Of a stretch of 59,823 nt of DNA, positions 1 through 8,322 are shown one piece after another. The stretch spans positions 93,397-153,219 of the forward strand of contig NZ_JAAHGO010000016.1 of assembly GCF_010672455.1 (NCBI RefSeq), given 5' to 3'. The translations under genes were made by a program, and so were the position numbers. Each line of letters opens with the position of its first letter. Position 1 is the stretch's first letter. The notes beneath the pieces are model-generated. The model was not told the DNA's origin, searched no databases, and saw nothing but the letters and a program-made list of their open reading frames with translations. The stretch is from Okeania sp. SIO2C9 (lineage in GTDB: Bacteria > Cyanobacteriota > Cyanobacteriia > Cyanobacteriales > Microcoleaceae).

Positions 1-981
1 TTGCGAGGTAGTTTCAACTTCTGTGTTTGAAGTTTCTGGAGAATACCCTGCACCTTCAAACATCAGTTGCACAATTTGTTCGTAAGCAAATACCCACGCA
101 TTCTTGAGTTCTGAATTCCAATCTTGCTGAAGATACTGTTCTAAAGTCTTCAAAAATGCTTCCCCAACTAGAGAATAATGTTGCGGAAGAGTTCCATAAT
201 TAATATGACGGGCACCAAGAGCGCGCAACACCTGTGCTAAAACCTCTGGTTGGCGCAGACTTTCGACTACTAACACTAAGGAATTAAGCAACTTTTTTTC
301 TTGCTGTTGTATATCAGTATTCGCAAATAGTGGTTTTGCCTCTGGGTATGCTGCAAATAGATTTTCATAGAAACTGGCAGCAAATTCTGCTCCACGGGGT
401 TTGATTTTTTCAAAGCTGGTTTCAATGAGTTTTATTGGGGAAGTGGGGGTTGGTTGTGGGGGTGGAGTTGGTATAGCTTGAACTTCGGTTTCGGTGTTCT
501 TGATGTGGGGGTTTTCCTTGGTCTGGGTTTCAGTTTCTGTAGTCTCAGTAGTGGGCGATCGCTCCTTCTCCGGTGGATAGTTTGCACCTTGCAACATCAA
601 TTTTGCCATCCCACGATAAGCATATATCCAAGCTGCTTTTACTTCTGGGGTCCAATATTCCCCAAGATACTGCTTTAATGTTTTTAGTAGTGCTTTACCT
701 ACAAGGGGATAATGTTGTTGTAGCACCCCATAATTAATGTGGCGAGTTCCCAATGCTTGCACGACTTCTTTTAGTATCTCTGGATGACGCAAATTTTCGA
801 CTATCAGTATTAAAGCATCAAGCAATTTTTTTTGTTGCTTTTGTATGTCAGTATTAGCAAATAGTGGTTTAACTTCTGGATATTCTGCAAATAAGTTTTC
901 GTAGAAACTGGCGGCAAATTCATTAGCATCAAGTTTAATTTTCTCAAAACTTTTTTCTATAATTTCAATTTTTGATTGCAT
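1..981 (-). CDS. Tandem-globin protein, C-terminus beyond window edge
   Basis: Open frame of 327 codons from ATG at 981 to base 1 without a stop, so the gene is cut by the window edge. It encodes two globin domains of the single-domain/flavohaemoglobin-like type. Domain 1 spans about residues 1-135, with the CD-corner Phe in PLFANTD (about 41) and a likely proximal haem His at 81 in RHINYGV. Domain 2 spans about 183-315 and repeats the same blocks (EFAASFYENLF, PLFANTDIQ, RHINYG), with His at 259. The domains are joined by a Thr/Pro/Glu-rich linker of about 45 residues. Close similarity between them indicates internal duplication, and more domains may lie beyond the edge. Expected to bind haem and O2, NO or CO; whether it senses, stores or detoxifies cannot be told. 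A MITE (family RH) lies 30 bases upstream of the start. Confidence 0.85.
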   Translation of the reverse strand, partial: MQSKIEIIEKSFEKIKLDANEFAASFYENLFAEYPEVKPLFANTDIQKQQKKLLDALILIVENLRHPEILKEVVQALGTRHINYGVLQQHYPLVGKALLKTLKQYLGEYWTPEVKAAWIYAYRGMAKLMLQGANYPPEKERSPTTETTETETQTKENPHIKNTETEVQAIPTPPPQPTPTSPIKLIETSFEKIKPRGAEFAASFYENLFAAYPEAKPLFANTDIQQQEKKLLNSLVLVVESLRQPEVLAQVLRALGARHINYGTLPQHYSLVGEAFLKTLEQYLQQDWNSELKNAWVFAYEQIVQLMFEGAGYSPETSNTEVETTSQ

Positions 982-1010
982 TTTTTATGTAAAATTTATA
1001 TATTAACTAT

Positions 1011-1132
1011 TAGACATCTCCAAAAATAAAAAATAAAATCAATTATCGTACAGAAATTATCAGTTCTTTCCCCTCCTGGGGGGGGAGGGGTAGGTTCCCT
1101 ATTCCCTATTCCCTCTTTTCTGGAGATGTCTA
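1011..1132. repeat. Family RH inverted-repeat element, copy 1
   Basis: Bounded by TAGACATCTCC and its complement GGAGATGTCTA. The interior holds AAATAAAATCAATTAT and a CCCTATT heptamer run. Other copies are at 2643, 51609 and 54050. No coding capacity; MITE-like. Confidence 0.75.
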
Positions 1133-1385
1133 TTGATTATTATAGATAATTGTTTTCAGTATCAAATCACACATTAACTTGTGATGGTTCTGCCAGAAAT
1201 TAAGAATAGCTTGAAAGAGAAAAATAGAAATCTCCAGAAACTACACATAATAGATCATTTTTTATGTCTTTTTTTATAAATTTTCTTCCTTATTCCCAGA
1301 TAAGCTGTTGTCTACTTTTGCAAAAAGTCTATTCTTTTTCAGAGATGTCTAATGTAGATAAAAAAAAGATAAAAAAGATTTAATT

Positions 1386-1530
1386 GTTACTTTTGTAACA
1401 GCTATATTATTTTACAGTTAAAAACTGTAAAGTGTTGTAACAATTACGATTTTGATCGTAATAAATTTTACTCTAGTTTGACAGTTGGTCTAACCTATAA
1501 ATTACTATGGTTTGACAATACGTCTAACTT
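1386..1530 (+). promoter_or_regulatory. Palindrome cluster and phased direct repeat upstream of 1561 gene
   Basis: Three perfect inverted repeats occur in 77 bases: GTTAC-4-GTAAC (1386-1399), TTTACAGTT-3-AACTGTAAA (1411-1431) and ATTACGAT-4-ATCGTAAT (1443-1462). Two direct copies of TTTGACA followed by GTCTAAC start at 1477 and 1511, 34 bases apart, about three helical turns. The TTGACA hexamers could be -35 boxes. GAGG at 1552-1555 is the likely ribosome binding site of the gene at 1561. Likely operators; the binding proteins are unknown. Confidence 0.5.
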
Positions 1531-1560
1531 ATTAATTTGAGGTAATGCAACGAGGTAAAA

Positions 1561-1872
1561 ATGATGAATAATTTGCAAAAATATAGTATCCGATGCACAC
1601 TCACTTTCGGCGACATTTATGGCCAAATTATTGTTTGGTTAATAGTGGTATTCTTGAGCATAGCTGGAGGAGTTGCCCTTTGGACTAGCAGTAGCCAAGT
1701 TTATGCTCTAGGAGCTATTGCTTTAATCGTGGTTTTGTCTCTACCCTTCCTACTTTTTGCTTTTGTAACTACCCTATTAAATCATATTGAAGTACTTTCA
1801 GCAGAACCTAACGAAGAAGAAGAGTCTCAAACGTCAATGTCTGGTCAGCAAGCAGCAACTTCTCTAGGCTAA
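1561..1872 (+). CDS. Small two-helix membrane protein, unknown function
   Basis: 103 residues. Two hydrophobic helices are visible (about residues 22-43 and 49-73), so it is probably an integral membrane hairpin, with an acidic Ser/Gln-rich tail. Start at the first of two adjacent ATG codons, with GAGG 5 bases upstream; the second ATG is equally possible. It stands alone between long noncoding stretches and has an unusually elaborate upstream region (palindromes at 1386-1462, phased repeats at 1477-1530), which suggests tight regulation. I do not recognise the family. Confidence 0.65.
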   Translation: MMNNLQKYSIRCTLTFGDIYGQIIVWLIVVFLSIAGGVALWTSSSQVYALGAIALIVVLSLPFLLFAFVTTLLNHIEVLSAEPNEEEESQTSMSGQQAATSLG

Positions 1873-1888
1873 ATGTTTTGACTTTGGT

Positions 1889-2134
1889 AAGCATTTCCTA
1901 CGGAATGCTGCGCAAACAGCGGTCAGCGGTCAGCTATCAGCTAGTTTCCTATGGTCAGAACTGCGTTATCAGCTTTATTACTTTTAGTGGACAATTTAAG
2001 CTTGTTGTTCTTGTGCTTCAATTCTTTGTTCAAAAATGTAGTAGAAGTTAAGCAAATACTTGGTTCATTCATTAAAAAGCTAAGAGCTGACTGCTAATAG
2101 CTGTGAGCTTCCGCATTCGGTCAGGAAATGCTTA
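1889..2134. repeat. Inverted-repeat element with GTCAGCT heptamers
   Basis: Left end GTAAGCATTTCCTACGGAATG and right end CATTCGGTCAGGAAATGCTTAC are complementary over most of their length. The inside carries GGTCAGC/TATCAGC-type repeats on both flanks. Noncoding. Confidence 0.55.
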
Positions 2135-2198
2135 CTGACTTTGAATTGAGCAACACCGAAAACTAAAGTTCTCATTTAATTCGAGGCACTTAAAAAAT

Positions 2199-2237
2199 AA
2201 AAAACCTGCCTGCTTAATGAAACAGGTGGGTTTTTTA
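2199..2237 (+). terminator. Rho-independent terminator-like hairpin
   Basis: A 12-bp stem (AAAACCTGCCTG paired with CAGGTGGGTTTT, two G-U pairs) with a 10-base loop, followed by six T. It could end transcription from the small membrane gene, though 330 bases downstream of its stop. Confidence 0.65.
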
Positions 2238-2261
2238 TCTCAGAAAAAGTACTAATAACTG

Positions 2262-2410
2262 GGCGTTGCTGATTCTAGGTATGATGCAAGCCCCCCTAAC
2301 CCCCCAATGCGTGGGGGGAATAAAACTCTAAAAGTCCCCCAATGCGCGGGGGATGCGCGGGGGCTTGACTAGAACCAAACAGCGCATTCATACTTTAATT
2401 CCGCAACGCC
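2262..2410 (+). mobile_element. Family RM MITE, copy 1, with 8-bp target duplication
   Basis: 149 bp with ends GGCGTTGCTGATT and GCAACGCC. Flanked on both sides by AATAACTG, a perfect 8-bp direct duplication. The middle contains CAAGCCCCCCTAACCCCCC tracts. Same element as 4763-4912 in opposite orientation. No transposase inside, so non-autonomous. Confidence 0.85.
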
Positions 2411-2459
2411 AATAACTGATAAATGAAATGACCTGTCCGAAAATGATATAAATACCTTT

Positions 2460-2640
2460 TTTTGACATACTCCCGACGTTGTGCTTGAGCGACAACGCGG
2501 GATTCTTCAACCCGCACGCGGAGTTGCAGTTTATACAGAGGTGATGCCCTCCCCCTGTGTTCTTATATTATAACATAGTCGCTTTCCCATACGACGTTCC
2601 CGACGAGGAGAACGCGGGACTTCTCGCTATTTTTTGTTAA
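2460..2640. mobile_element. IS200/IS605-type end remnant
   Basis: Begins TGACATACTCCCGACG and folds into a hairpin with CAACGCGGGATTCTT. A second block reading CCCGACGAGGAGAACGCGGG lies at 2600-2622. This resembles left ends of cyanobacterial IS200/IS605/IS1341 elements from memory. No transposase is left. Confidence 0.5.
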
Positions 2641-2642
2641 AT

Positions 2643-2777
2643 TAGACATCTCTAATGATAAATAAAAAATAAAATCAATTATGGAACTAGATATATAAAT
2701 TATTTCCCCCTACTCTGTACGGACGTTGCATGCAACGTCCCTACTACTCCCTACTCCCTTTTTTCTGGAGATATCTA
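2643..2777. repeat. Family RH element, copy 2
   Basis: TAGACATCTCT at the left and GGAGATATCTA at the right, with the same AAATAAAATCAATTAT block as copy 1. It ends about 45 bases before the sdhA start and may contribute to its promoter. Confidence 0.7.
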
Positions 2778-2823
2778 TTTGGTATAAAATAATAAAAGCA
2801 TAAAACTATTAGATATTTACTTA

Positions 2824-4551
2824 ATGTTAGAACACGACGTAATCATAGTAGGTGGCGGTCTAGCAGGTAGCCGCGCTGCGGTAGAAATAGCTCGCAAAAA
2901 TCCCAGCTTAAATGTGGCAGTTGTTGCCAAAACTCACCCCATTCGTTCCCACTCGGTAGCAGCTCAAGGTGGAATAGCAGCTTCCCTCCAAAATGTAGAT
3001 CCTGAAGATAGTTGGAAAGCACATGCTTTTGATACTGTAAAAGGTTCGGACTATCTCGCTGACCAGGATGCAGTAGAAATTTTGGCAAAAGAAGCGCCAG
3101 ATGTAATTATTGACCTCGAACATTTAGGGGTATTATTTTCTCGGTTGCCAGATGGTCGCATTGCTCAACGTGCTTTCGGCGGTCATTCCCACAACCGCAC
3201 TTGTTACGCTGCGGATAAAACTGGTCACGCTATTTTGCATGAATTGGTAAATAACCTCCGACGTTATGGGGTGCATATTTATCAGGAATGGTATGTAATG
3301 CGCTTGATACTCGAAGATGGTCAGGCAAAAGGTGTGGTTATGTACCATATTCTGGATGGTGAAATTGTTGTCCTGCGAGCAAAGGCAGTAATGTTTGCCA
3401 CTGGTGGTTATGGTCGAGTATTTAATACCACTTCCAATGATTATGCTTCTACTGGGGACGGTTTAGCAATGGCAGCAATAGCTGGTCTTCCTCTGCAAGA
3501 TATGGAGTTTGTACAGTTTCATCCTACAGGTTTATATCCAGCAGGAGTTTTGATTTCTGAAGCTGTGCGCGGTGAAGGTGCTTATCTGATTAATAGTGAT
3601 GGCGATCGCTTTATGAAAAATTATGCTCCTAGTCGCATGGAGTTGGCACCCCGCGATATTACTTCCCGTGCTATTACTTTGGAAATTAGTGCTGGTCGCG
3701 GAATTAATATGGATGGTACTGCGGGTGGTCCGTTTGTTTATCTCGATCTGAGTCACATGGGGCGGGAAAAAATTATGAGTCGAGTACCGTTTGCTTGGGA
3801 AGAGGCACATCGTCTTGTAGGTATTGATGCGGTGAACGAACCGATGCCAGTACGTCCCACTGCTCATTATTCTATGGGTGGCATTCCTACTAATACTGAT
3901 GGTAGAGTTTTTGCTAGTGCTGATAGTTTGGTGGATGGGTTGTTTGCTGCAGGTGAATGTGCTTGTGTTTCGGTACATGGGGCGAACCGTTTGGGAAGTA
4001 ATTCTTTGTTGGAATGTGTGGTATATGGGCGACGGACTGGGGCAGCGATCGCTGATTTTGTAGAAGGTCGAAAGTTACCTGATGTTGAGGAAGAACCTTA
4101 TATTCAGGAGGCGCGGTCACAAATTCAGGGTTTGTTAGATCGTTCTGGAGAATATAGGATTGATTTTTTACGGCAGCAATTTCAGGATACGATGAGCGAA
4201 CATTGTGGTGTGTTCCGTTCTCAAGATGTGATGGAGCAGGGGATGAGAAAATTGGAGCAGTTACAGGAGCAGTATCAGGAGGTTTATTTGGATGATAAGG
4301 GTAAGTGCTGGAATACGGAGATTATTGAGGCGTTGGAGTTGCAGAGTATTATTGTGGTGGGTGAGACAATTTTAAGTTCGGCGTTGAGTCGTCAGGAAAG
4401 TCGCGGTGCTCACAGTCGGGAAGATTTTCCGCAACGAAATGACGAGCAGTTTTTACAGCATACTTTGGCATATTATTCGTTGGCAGGAATTGATATTAAT
4501 TATAGACCTGTGGCAGTTACAATGTTTGAACCACAGGAACGGAAGTATTAA
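2824..4551 (+). CDS. sdhA: Succinate dehydrogenase/fumarate reductase flavoprotein subunit
   Basis: 575 residues, full length for the family. Oxidises succinate to fumarate (or the reverse) with covalently bound FAD, as the catalytic subunit of complex II at the thylakoid or plasma membrane, feeding electrons to quinone through SdhB. Visible: dinucleotide-binding GGGLAG (10-15), RSHSVAAQGG with His43 as expected FAD attachment, HNRTCYAADKTGH, QFHPTGLYP, the active-site block RPTAHYSMGGIPTNTDGR, and GANRLGSNSLLECVVYG binding the adenine side. No SdhB or membrane subunit lies nearby, as is common in cyanobacteria where sdh genes are scattered. No good Shine-Dalgarno precedes the ATG. Two inverted copies of the RM element flank it. 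Confidence 0.95.
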   Translation: MLEHDVIIVGGGLAGSRAAVEIARKNPSLNVAVVAKTHPIRSHSVAAQGGIAASLQNVDPEDSWKAHAFDTVKGSDYLADQDAVEILAKEAPDVIIDLEHLGVLFSRLPDGRIAQRAFGGHSHNRTCYAADKTGHAILHELVNNLRRYGVHIYQEWYVMRLILEDGQAKGVVMYHILDGEIVVLRAKAVMFATGGYGRVFNTTSNDYASTGDGLAMAAIAGLPLQDMEFVQFHPTGLYPAGVLISEAVRGEGAYLINSDGDRFMKNYAPSRMELAPRDITSRAITLEISAGRGINMDGTAGGPFVYLDLSHMGREKIMSRVPFAWEEAHRLVGIDAVNEPMPVRPTAHYSMGGIPTNTDGRVFASADSLVDGLFAAGECACVSVHGANRLGSNSLLECVVYGRRTGAAIADFVEGRKLPDVEEEPYIQEARSQIQGLLDRSGEYRIDFLRQQFQDTMSEHCGVFRSQDVMEQGMRKLEQLQEQYQEVYLDDKGKCWNTEIIEALELQSIIVVGETILSSALSRQESRGAHSREDFPQRNDEQFLQHTLAYYSLAGIDINYRPVAVTMFEPQERKY

Positions 4552-4762
4552 GTAGGATTTTAGGAGTCAGAAATCAGGAGTCAGGAGTCAGAATGAATGG
4601 CTTTAATACCATTTTTTAGAAAGTCTTTTAACCAGACTTACTCTTTGTAAAATTGTTTTTTCAAAATGGTATTACCAATGGATAATTGATAATTGATAAT
4701 TAGAGATAGTTTTCATTATCCATTGTTTATTGTTCATTGTTCATTATCCATTAATGAATTCT
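4552..4762. repeat. Heptamer-repeat spacer after sdhA
   Basis: Contains AGTCAGG/AGTCAGA runs and GATAATT/TTCATTATCCATTGT runs. No gene seen. Confidence 0.6.
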
Positions 4763-4912
4763 GGCGTTCCTGAATTGAAGTATGAATGCGCGATTGTTTG
4801 GTTCTGCTCAAGCCCCCTAAATCCCCCAAAATTGGGGGACTTTTAGAGTTTTATTCCCCCCACGCATTGGGGGGTTAGGGGGGCTTGCATCATACCCATA
4901 ATCAGCAACGCC
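4763..4912 (-). mobile_element. Family RM MITE, copy 2, with 8-bp target duplication
   Basis: 150 bp, reverse orientation relative to 2262-2410. Ends GGCGTTCCTGA and CAGCAACGCC, flanked on both sides by TGAATTCT (8 bp, perfect). It carries the same CCCCCCACGCATTGGGGGG and TTTTAGAGTTTTATT blocks. Confidence 0.85.
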
Positions 4913-4967
4913 TGAATTCTTCTTGCTTCTTCCTTCTTGCTTCTTCCTTATTATTAACAAAAATATT

Positions 4968-5282
4968 ATGACAATTTCAATTGCAGCAGAACCTATTCCT
5001 TTGACGATAAATACGAATGGTGTAGCTCTAGTTGCTGGAACACGAGTTACCCTAGATAAAGTTGTTTATGTTTTTCAACAAGGAGCAACAGCAGAAGAAA
5101 TTTGTTTGGCATATCCATCATTAAATTTAGCAGATGTTTATGCAGTTTTTGTCTATTATTTAAGGCATCAAGAAGAAGTAGAAAAGTATTTGCAGGAACG
5201 ACAAAAAATAGCACAAGAAGTACGTCGAAAAAATGAGGCTAAATTTCACTCTCAAGGAGTACGCGATCGCTTAATTAATTAA
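4968..5282 (+). CDS. DUF433 family protein (antitoxin-like)
   Basis: 104 residues from ATG at 4968. An upstream in-frame ATG at 4923 lies in a TTCTTGC-type repeat and is unlikely to be used. DUF433 core: TINTNGVALVAGTRVTLDKVV, then a helical segment with GATAEEICLAYPSLNLADVYAV. This is the winged-helix-like fold found in many VapB-like antitoxins, usually paired with a PIN-type (DUF5615) toxin. No toxin follows here, so it is an orphan or has a partner elsewhere. A basic/charged C-terminus (LQERQKIAQEVRRKNEAK) may bind DNA or partner. Family assignment firm, function inferred. Confidence 0.8.
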   Translation: MTISIAAEPIPLTINTNGVALVAGTRVTLDKVVYVFQQGATAEEICLAYPSLNLADVYAVFVYYLRHQEEVEKYLQERQKIAQEVRRKNEAKFHSQGVRDRLIN

Positions 5283-5506
5283 GATTTTTCCCAGCTCTAA
5301 AATATCTATAAAAATATGTCACAATACTTATATTATGGCTAGTGACTAAAAAATTAAACCCCTGTTTTGGATTGGGGATTCATATTAAATCCGCTTAATT
5401 CAGTATAAAAAAAATTTTCATCTTCATCCAAGAGCAAATGTTTCTAAATTCTCTTCCCTCCTGACTCCTGAGGACTGACTCCTGACTCCTAGATTAACTA
5501 TCTAAT

Positions 5507-5533
5507 TACACCGATGCTACCGGATTTGATATC
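5507..5533. repeat. Family RA element end fused to toxin pseudogene
   Basis: ATTACACCGATGCTACCGG followed by ATTTGATATC is the right end of family RA, seen complete at 36279-36449. It supplies the ATG and first codons of the downstream toxin reading frame. No matching left end is nearby. Confidence 0.65.
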
Positions 5534-5879
5534 ATTAAAAAATTTAAGAGAGTTTCCCGAATCTGTAAAAGATGAGATTGGATTTGCTTTGTATTAAGCA
5601 CAAGTAGGTAGTAAATACATAAGTGTTAAACCTCTCAAAGGTTTAGGTGGAGGGATAATTGAAATAGTAGAATACTTTGATGGAGATACTTATAGAGCTG
5701 TTTATACAGTAAAATTAAAAGGTGTTATTTATGTTATTCATGCTTTTCAGAATAAATCAAAAAAAGGGATAAAAACACCTCAAAAAGATATTGAATTAAT
5801 TAAGCAACGACTAAAAATAGCCCAACAACATTTTGATGAATCGTTGATAAATAATCAAGAGGATAATAATAATGAGTGA
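5514..5879 (+). pseudogene. RelE/HigB-type (phage Gp49-like) toxin, broken
   Basis: Frame starting at ATG 5514: the first six codons (MLPDLI) derive from the RA element end, then LREFPESVKDEIGFALY, a TAA stop at 5595-5597, and AQVGSKYISVKPLKG, EIVEYFDGDTYRAVYTVKL, VIYVIHAFQNKSKKGIKTP, ending TGA at 5877-5879. The blocks match the Gp49-like/HigB toxin family of mRNA interferases (PF05973), normally about 110-120 residues. The gene is doubly damaged: the native N-terminus is replaced by a mobile-element end, and one codon (probably Leu TTA to TAA) is nonsense. It overlaps the antitoxin start by the usual few bases. Confidence 0.75.
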
Positions 5880-6150
5880 TGAAATTTTAGTAACTGCAAG
5901 TAGTGGCAATGTGTTTGCCGATCTAGGTATTAATAATGCTCAAAAAAGTCTAGCTAAGGCAAAAATTGCTAATCGTATATGTGAACTAATTAATAAACGT
6001 CAATTCACTCTTGCTACAGCATCAGAATTATTAGGTATTAGTGAATAAAAAATTTCGAGACTTATCAATGGTCTGTTACCAGAATTTGATTCTGAGCAAT
6101 TATTTCAGTTTCTCAATTATCTAAATCGAGATATTGAGATCTTAAAATAA
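5872..6150 (+). pseudogene. XRE/HTH antitoxin partner, broken by stop codon
   Basis: ATG at 5872 overlaps the toxin stop, the classic toxin-first HigBA arrangement. The product reads MSDEILVTASSGNVFADLG, then KAKIANRICELINKR, then helix-turn-helix TLATASELLGISE. A TAA at 6046-6048 interrupts, after which the recognition helix continues KISRLINGLLPEFDSEQ to a final TAA at 6148-6150. The family would repress its operon and neutralise the toxin. Translation stopping at 6048 would lack most of the DNA-recognition helix. Confidence 0.7.
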
Positions 6151-6159
6151 GAAACAATT

Positions 6160-7190
6160 CAGAAATAGAAATTTGATACTAACGTTGGGTGTGACTCTTC
6201 CCACCCCCGACAAATTTTCCCAGAAATCAGAAAATACTAATTCAGAAATAGAAATTTGATACTAACGCCGGAGTAGACTCTTCCCACCTCCGATAAATTT
6301 TTCCCAGAAATCAGAAAATACTAGGCAAAAACTTCTATTGCGTATTGGGCAATAGAGACAAATCAGAAATAGAAATTTGATACTAACGCCGGAGGTGACT
6401 CTTCCCACCTCCGATAAATTTTTCCCAGAAATCAGAAAATACTAGGCAAAAACTTCTATTGCGTATTGGGCAATAGAGACAAATCAGAAATAGAAATTTG
6501 ATACTAACGCCGGAGGTGACTCTTCCCACCTCCGATAAATTTTTCCCAGAAATCAGAAAATACTAGGCAAAAACTTCTATTGCGTATTGGGCAATAGAGA
6601 CAAATCAGAAATAGAAATTTGATACTAACGCCGGAGTAGACTCTTCCCACCCCCGATAAATTTTTCCCAGAAATCAGAAAATACTAGGCAAAAACTTCTA
6701 TTGCGTATTGGGCAATAAAGACAAATCAGAAATAGAAATTTGATACTAACGCCGGAGTAGACTTTTCCCACCCCCGATAAATTTTTCCCAGAAATCAGAA
6801 AATACTAGGCAAAAACTTCTATTGCGTATTGGGCAATAAAGACAAATCAGAAATAGAAATTTGATACTAACGCCGGAGTAGACTTTTCCCACCCCCGATA
6901 AATTTTTCCCAGAAATCAGAAAATACTAGGCAAAAACTTCTATTGCGTATTGGGCAATAGAGACAAATCAGAAATAGAAATTTGATACTAACGCCAGAGG
7001 TGACTCTTCCCACCCCCGATAAATTTTTCCCAGAAATCAGAAAATACTAGGCAAAAACTTCTATTGCGTATTGGGCAATAGAGACAAATCAGAAATAGAA
7101 ATTTGATACTAACGCCGGAGTAGACTCTTCCCACCCCCGATAAATTTTTCCCAGAAATCAGAAAATACTTAGCAAAAACTTATTCGTATT
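6160..7190. repeat. Tandem array of 121-bp two-hairpin units (nine copies)
   Basis: Units start (CAGAAATAGAAATTTGATAC) at 6160, 6243, 6364, 6485, 6606, 6727, 6848, 6969 and 7090. The first is shortened to 83 bp, the next seven have a 121-bp period and the last is partial. Each unit has hairpin 1 (CGGAGGTG-8-CACCTCCG in copies at 6364 and 6485, with variants elsewhere) and, in full units, hairpin 2 (CTATTGC-7-GCAATAG). Copies are otherwise nearly identical. There are no spacers, so it is not a CRISPR, and no open frame crosses it. It could be transcribed as a structured noncoding RNA or be a protein-binding array. Confidence 0.85.
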
Positions 7191-7344
7191 ATTTGAAAAT
7201 CAGTAGTAAAATCAAATAGTCATTTTTTCTATTACCCAAAAACTCTCCTCTAATTACCTTTCAATATTTTCCATTCCATCAAAAAGTAAAATTTCCGTTC
7301 AGACCCCAAAAGTAAATATCATTTATCTATCTATATAAATTAAG

Positions 7345-8010
7345 ATGCTAAAAGCAATTTTGTTTGACCTCGATGGCACCCTAGCAAATACAGACCCTTT
7401 GCATTACGAAACCTGGAAAGAAATTTTAAATAATCACGGAGTAATAATTGACCATAATTCTTATAAACAATATATTAGTGGTAGAACTAATCCAGCAATT
7501 ATTCAAGATTTACTACCACAACTATCAACTACAGAAGCAGAAGAACTAGCAAATTATAAGGAGGAAAGATTTAGAGAAATTGCCTTAAATTTAAAACCAA
7601 TGACAGGATTATTAGAATTTATTGAATGGGTAGAAAACCAAAAACTTCAGAAAGCAGTTGTGACAAATGCACCTCCAGAAAATGCTGAATTTATGTTAGA
7701 TGTTTTGCAGCTAACAGATACTTTTCCATTAGTAATATTAGGTGGAGTAATGACTGTAGCAAAACCAGATCCTGCACCTTATAAATTATGTTTAGAAAAA
7801 TTGGAAATTTCCCCAGAAGAAGCAATTGTTTTTGAAGATTCTCGTTCGGGAATTAAGTCGGCGGTAGGAGCAGGAATTTATACAGTAGGAGTTGCTTCTA
7901 CCCATGAACCTGAATCTTTATTAGAGGTGGGAGCGAGTATTGTTATTAATGATTTTAGTGATGAAAAATTACATAAACTTTTAGATATTTGGAATATTTC
8001 TGGTATGTAG
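7345..8010 (+). CDS. HAD-superfamily phosphatase/phosphomutase (beta-PGM-like)
   Basis: 221 residues, typical for HAD subfamily IA. Motif I DLDGTL with nucleophile and acid/base Asp pair, helical cap (about 15-80), motif II Thr in VVTNAP, motif III Lys in KPDPAPYKLCL, motif IV VFEDSRSGI. The cap and the motif I context resemble beta-phosphoglucomutase and its phosphatase relatives, acting on a soluble phosphorylated sugar or similar metabolite. The substrate cannot be assigned. It stands alone after the 121-bp repeat array. Confidence 0.85.
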   Translation: MLKAILFDLDGTLANTDPLHYETWKEILNNHGVIIDHNSYKQYISGRTNPAIIQDLLPQLSTTEAEELANYKEERFREIALNLKPMTGLLEFIEWVENQKLQKAVVTNAPPENAEFMLDVLQLTDTFPLVILGGVMTVAKPDPAPYKLCLEKLEISPEEAIVFEDSRSGIKSAVGAGIYTVGVASTHEPESLLEVGASIVINDFSDEKLHKLLDIWNISGM

Positions 8011-8322
8011 AAATAAGTTTTTAACCTTGTAAATTGGTTTTAGCTTAATAGGGTTTCATATCAAATCCGGTAGCATTAGTATAATTCATAATTAGGGAAA
8101 AATAGTCAATATTGTAGAGGCAAACGGCTGTTTTCCCCTACTGACGGTAGAATTATATTACTCCAAAGCCAGCGGATTTTATCTCACATAAGTCAAAAGG
8201 AAGTTTAAAAAAACTAAAGTTATGATGGTAAATATAAATCCTTAGTTACATAAAAGCTAAAAATGTTTATTTCCAAGAAGTATTAGTTTATGAAAAGGAG
8301 ATAAAACAATGACTGGCGAACG
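8011..8322. repeat. Spacer with family RA element (8049-8187)
   Basis: An RA-type element reads ATATCAAATCCGGTAGCAT at the left and AGCCAGCGGATTTTATCTC at the right, about 139 bp. It is the same subfamily as 40858-41000 (shared TATTGTAG and AGAATTATA blocks). No gene seen. Confidence 0.65.

Noticed and set aside
454-678. Plus-strand reading frame opposite the globin gene
   Set aside because: Antisense to a clear globin frame; Phe/Ser/Cys-rich with no family features.
3532-3978. 148-codon frame opposite sdhA
   Set aside because: Antisense shadow of the flavoprotein gene.
2262-4912. sdhA carried by a composite transposon
   Set aside because: Each flanking element has its own target duplication, so they inserted separately.
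6160-7190. CRISPR array
   Set aside because: The 121-bp units repeat in full, including the would-be spacers, and no cas gene is nearby.
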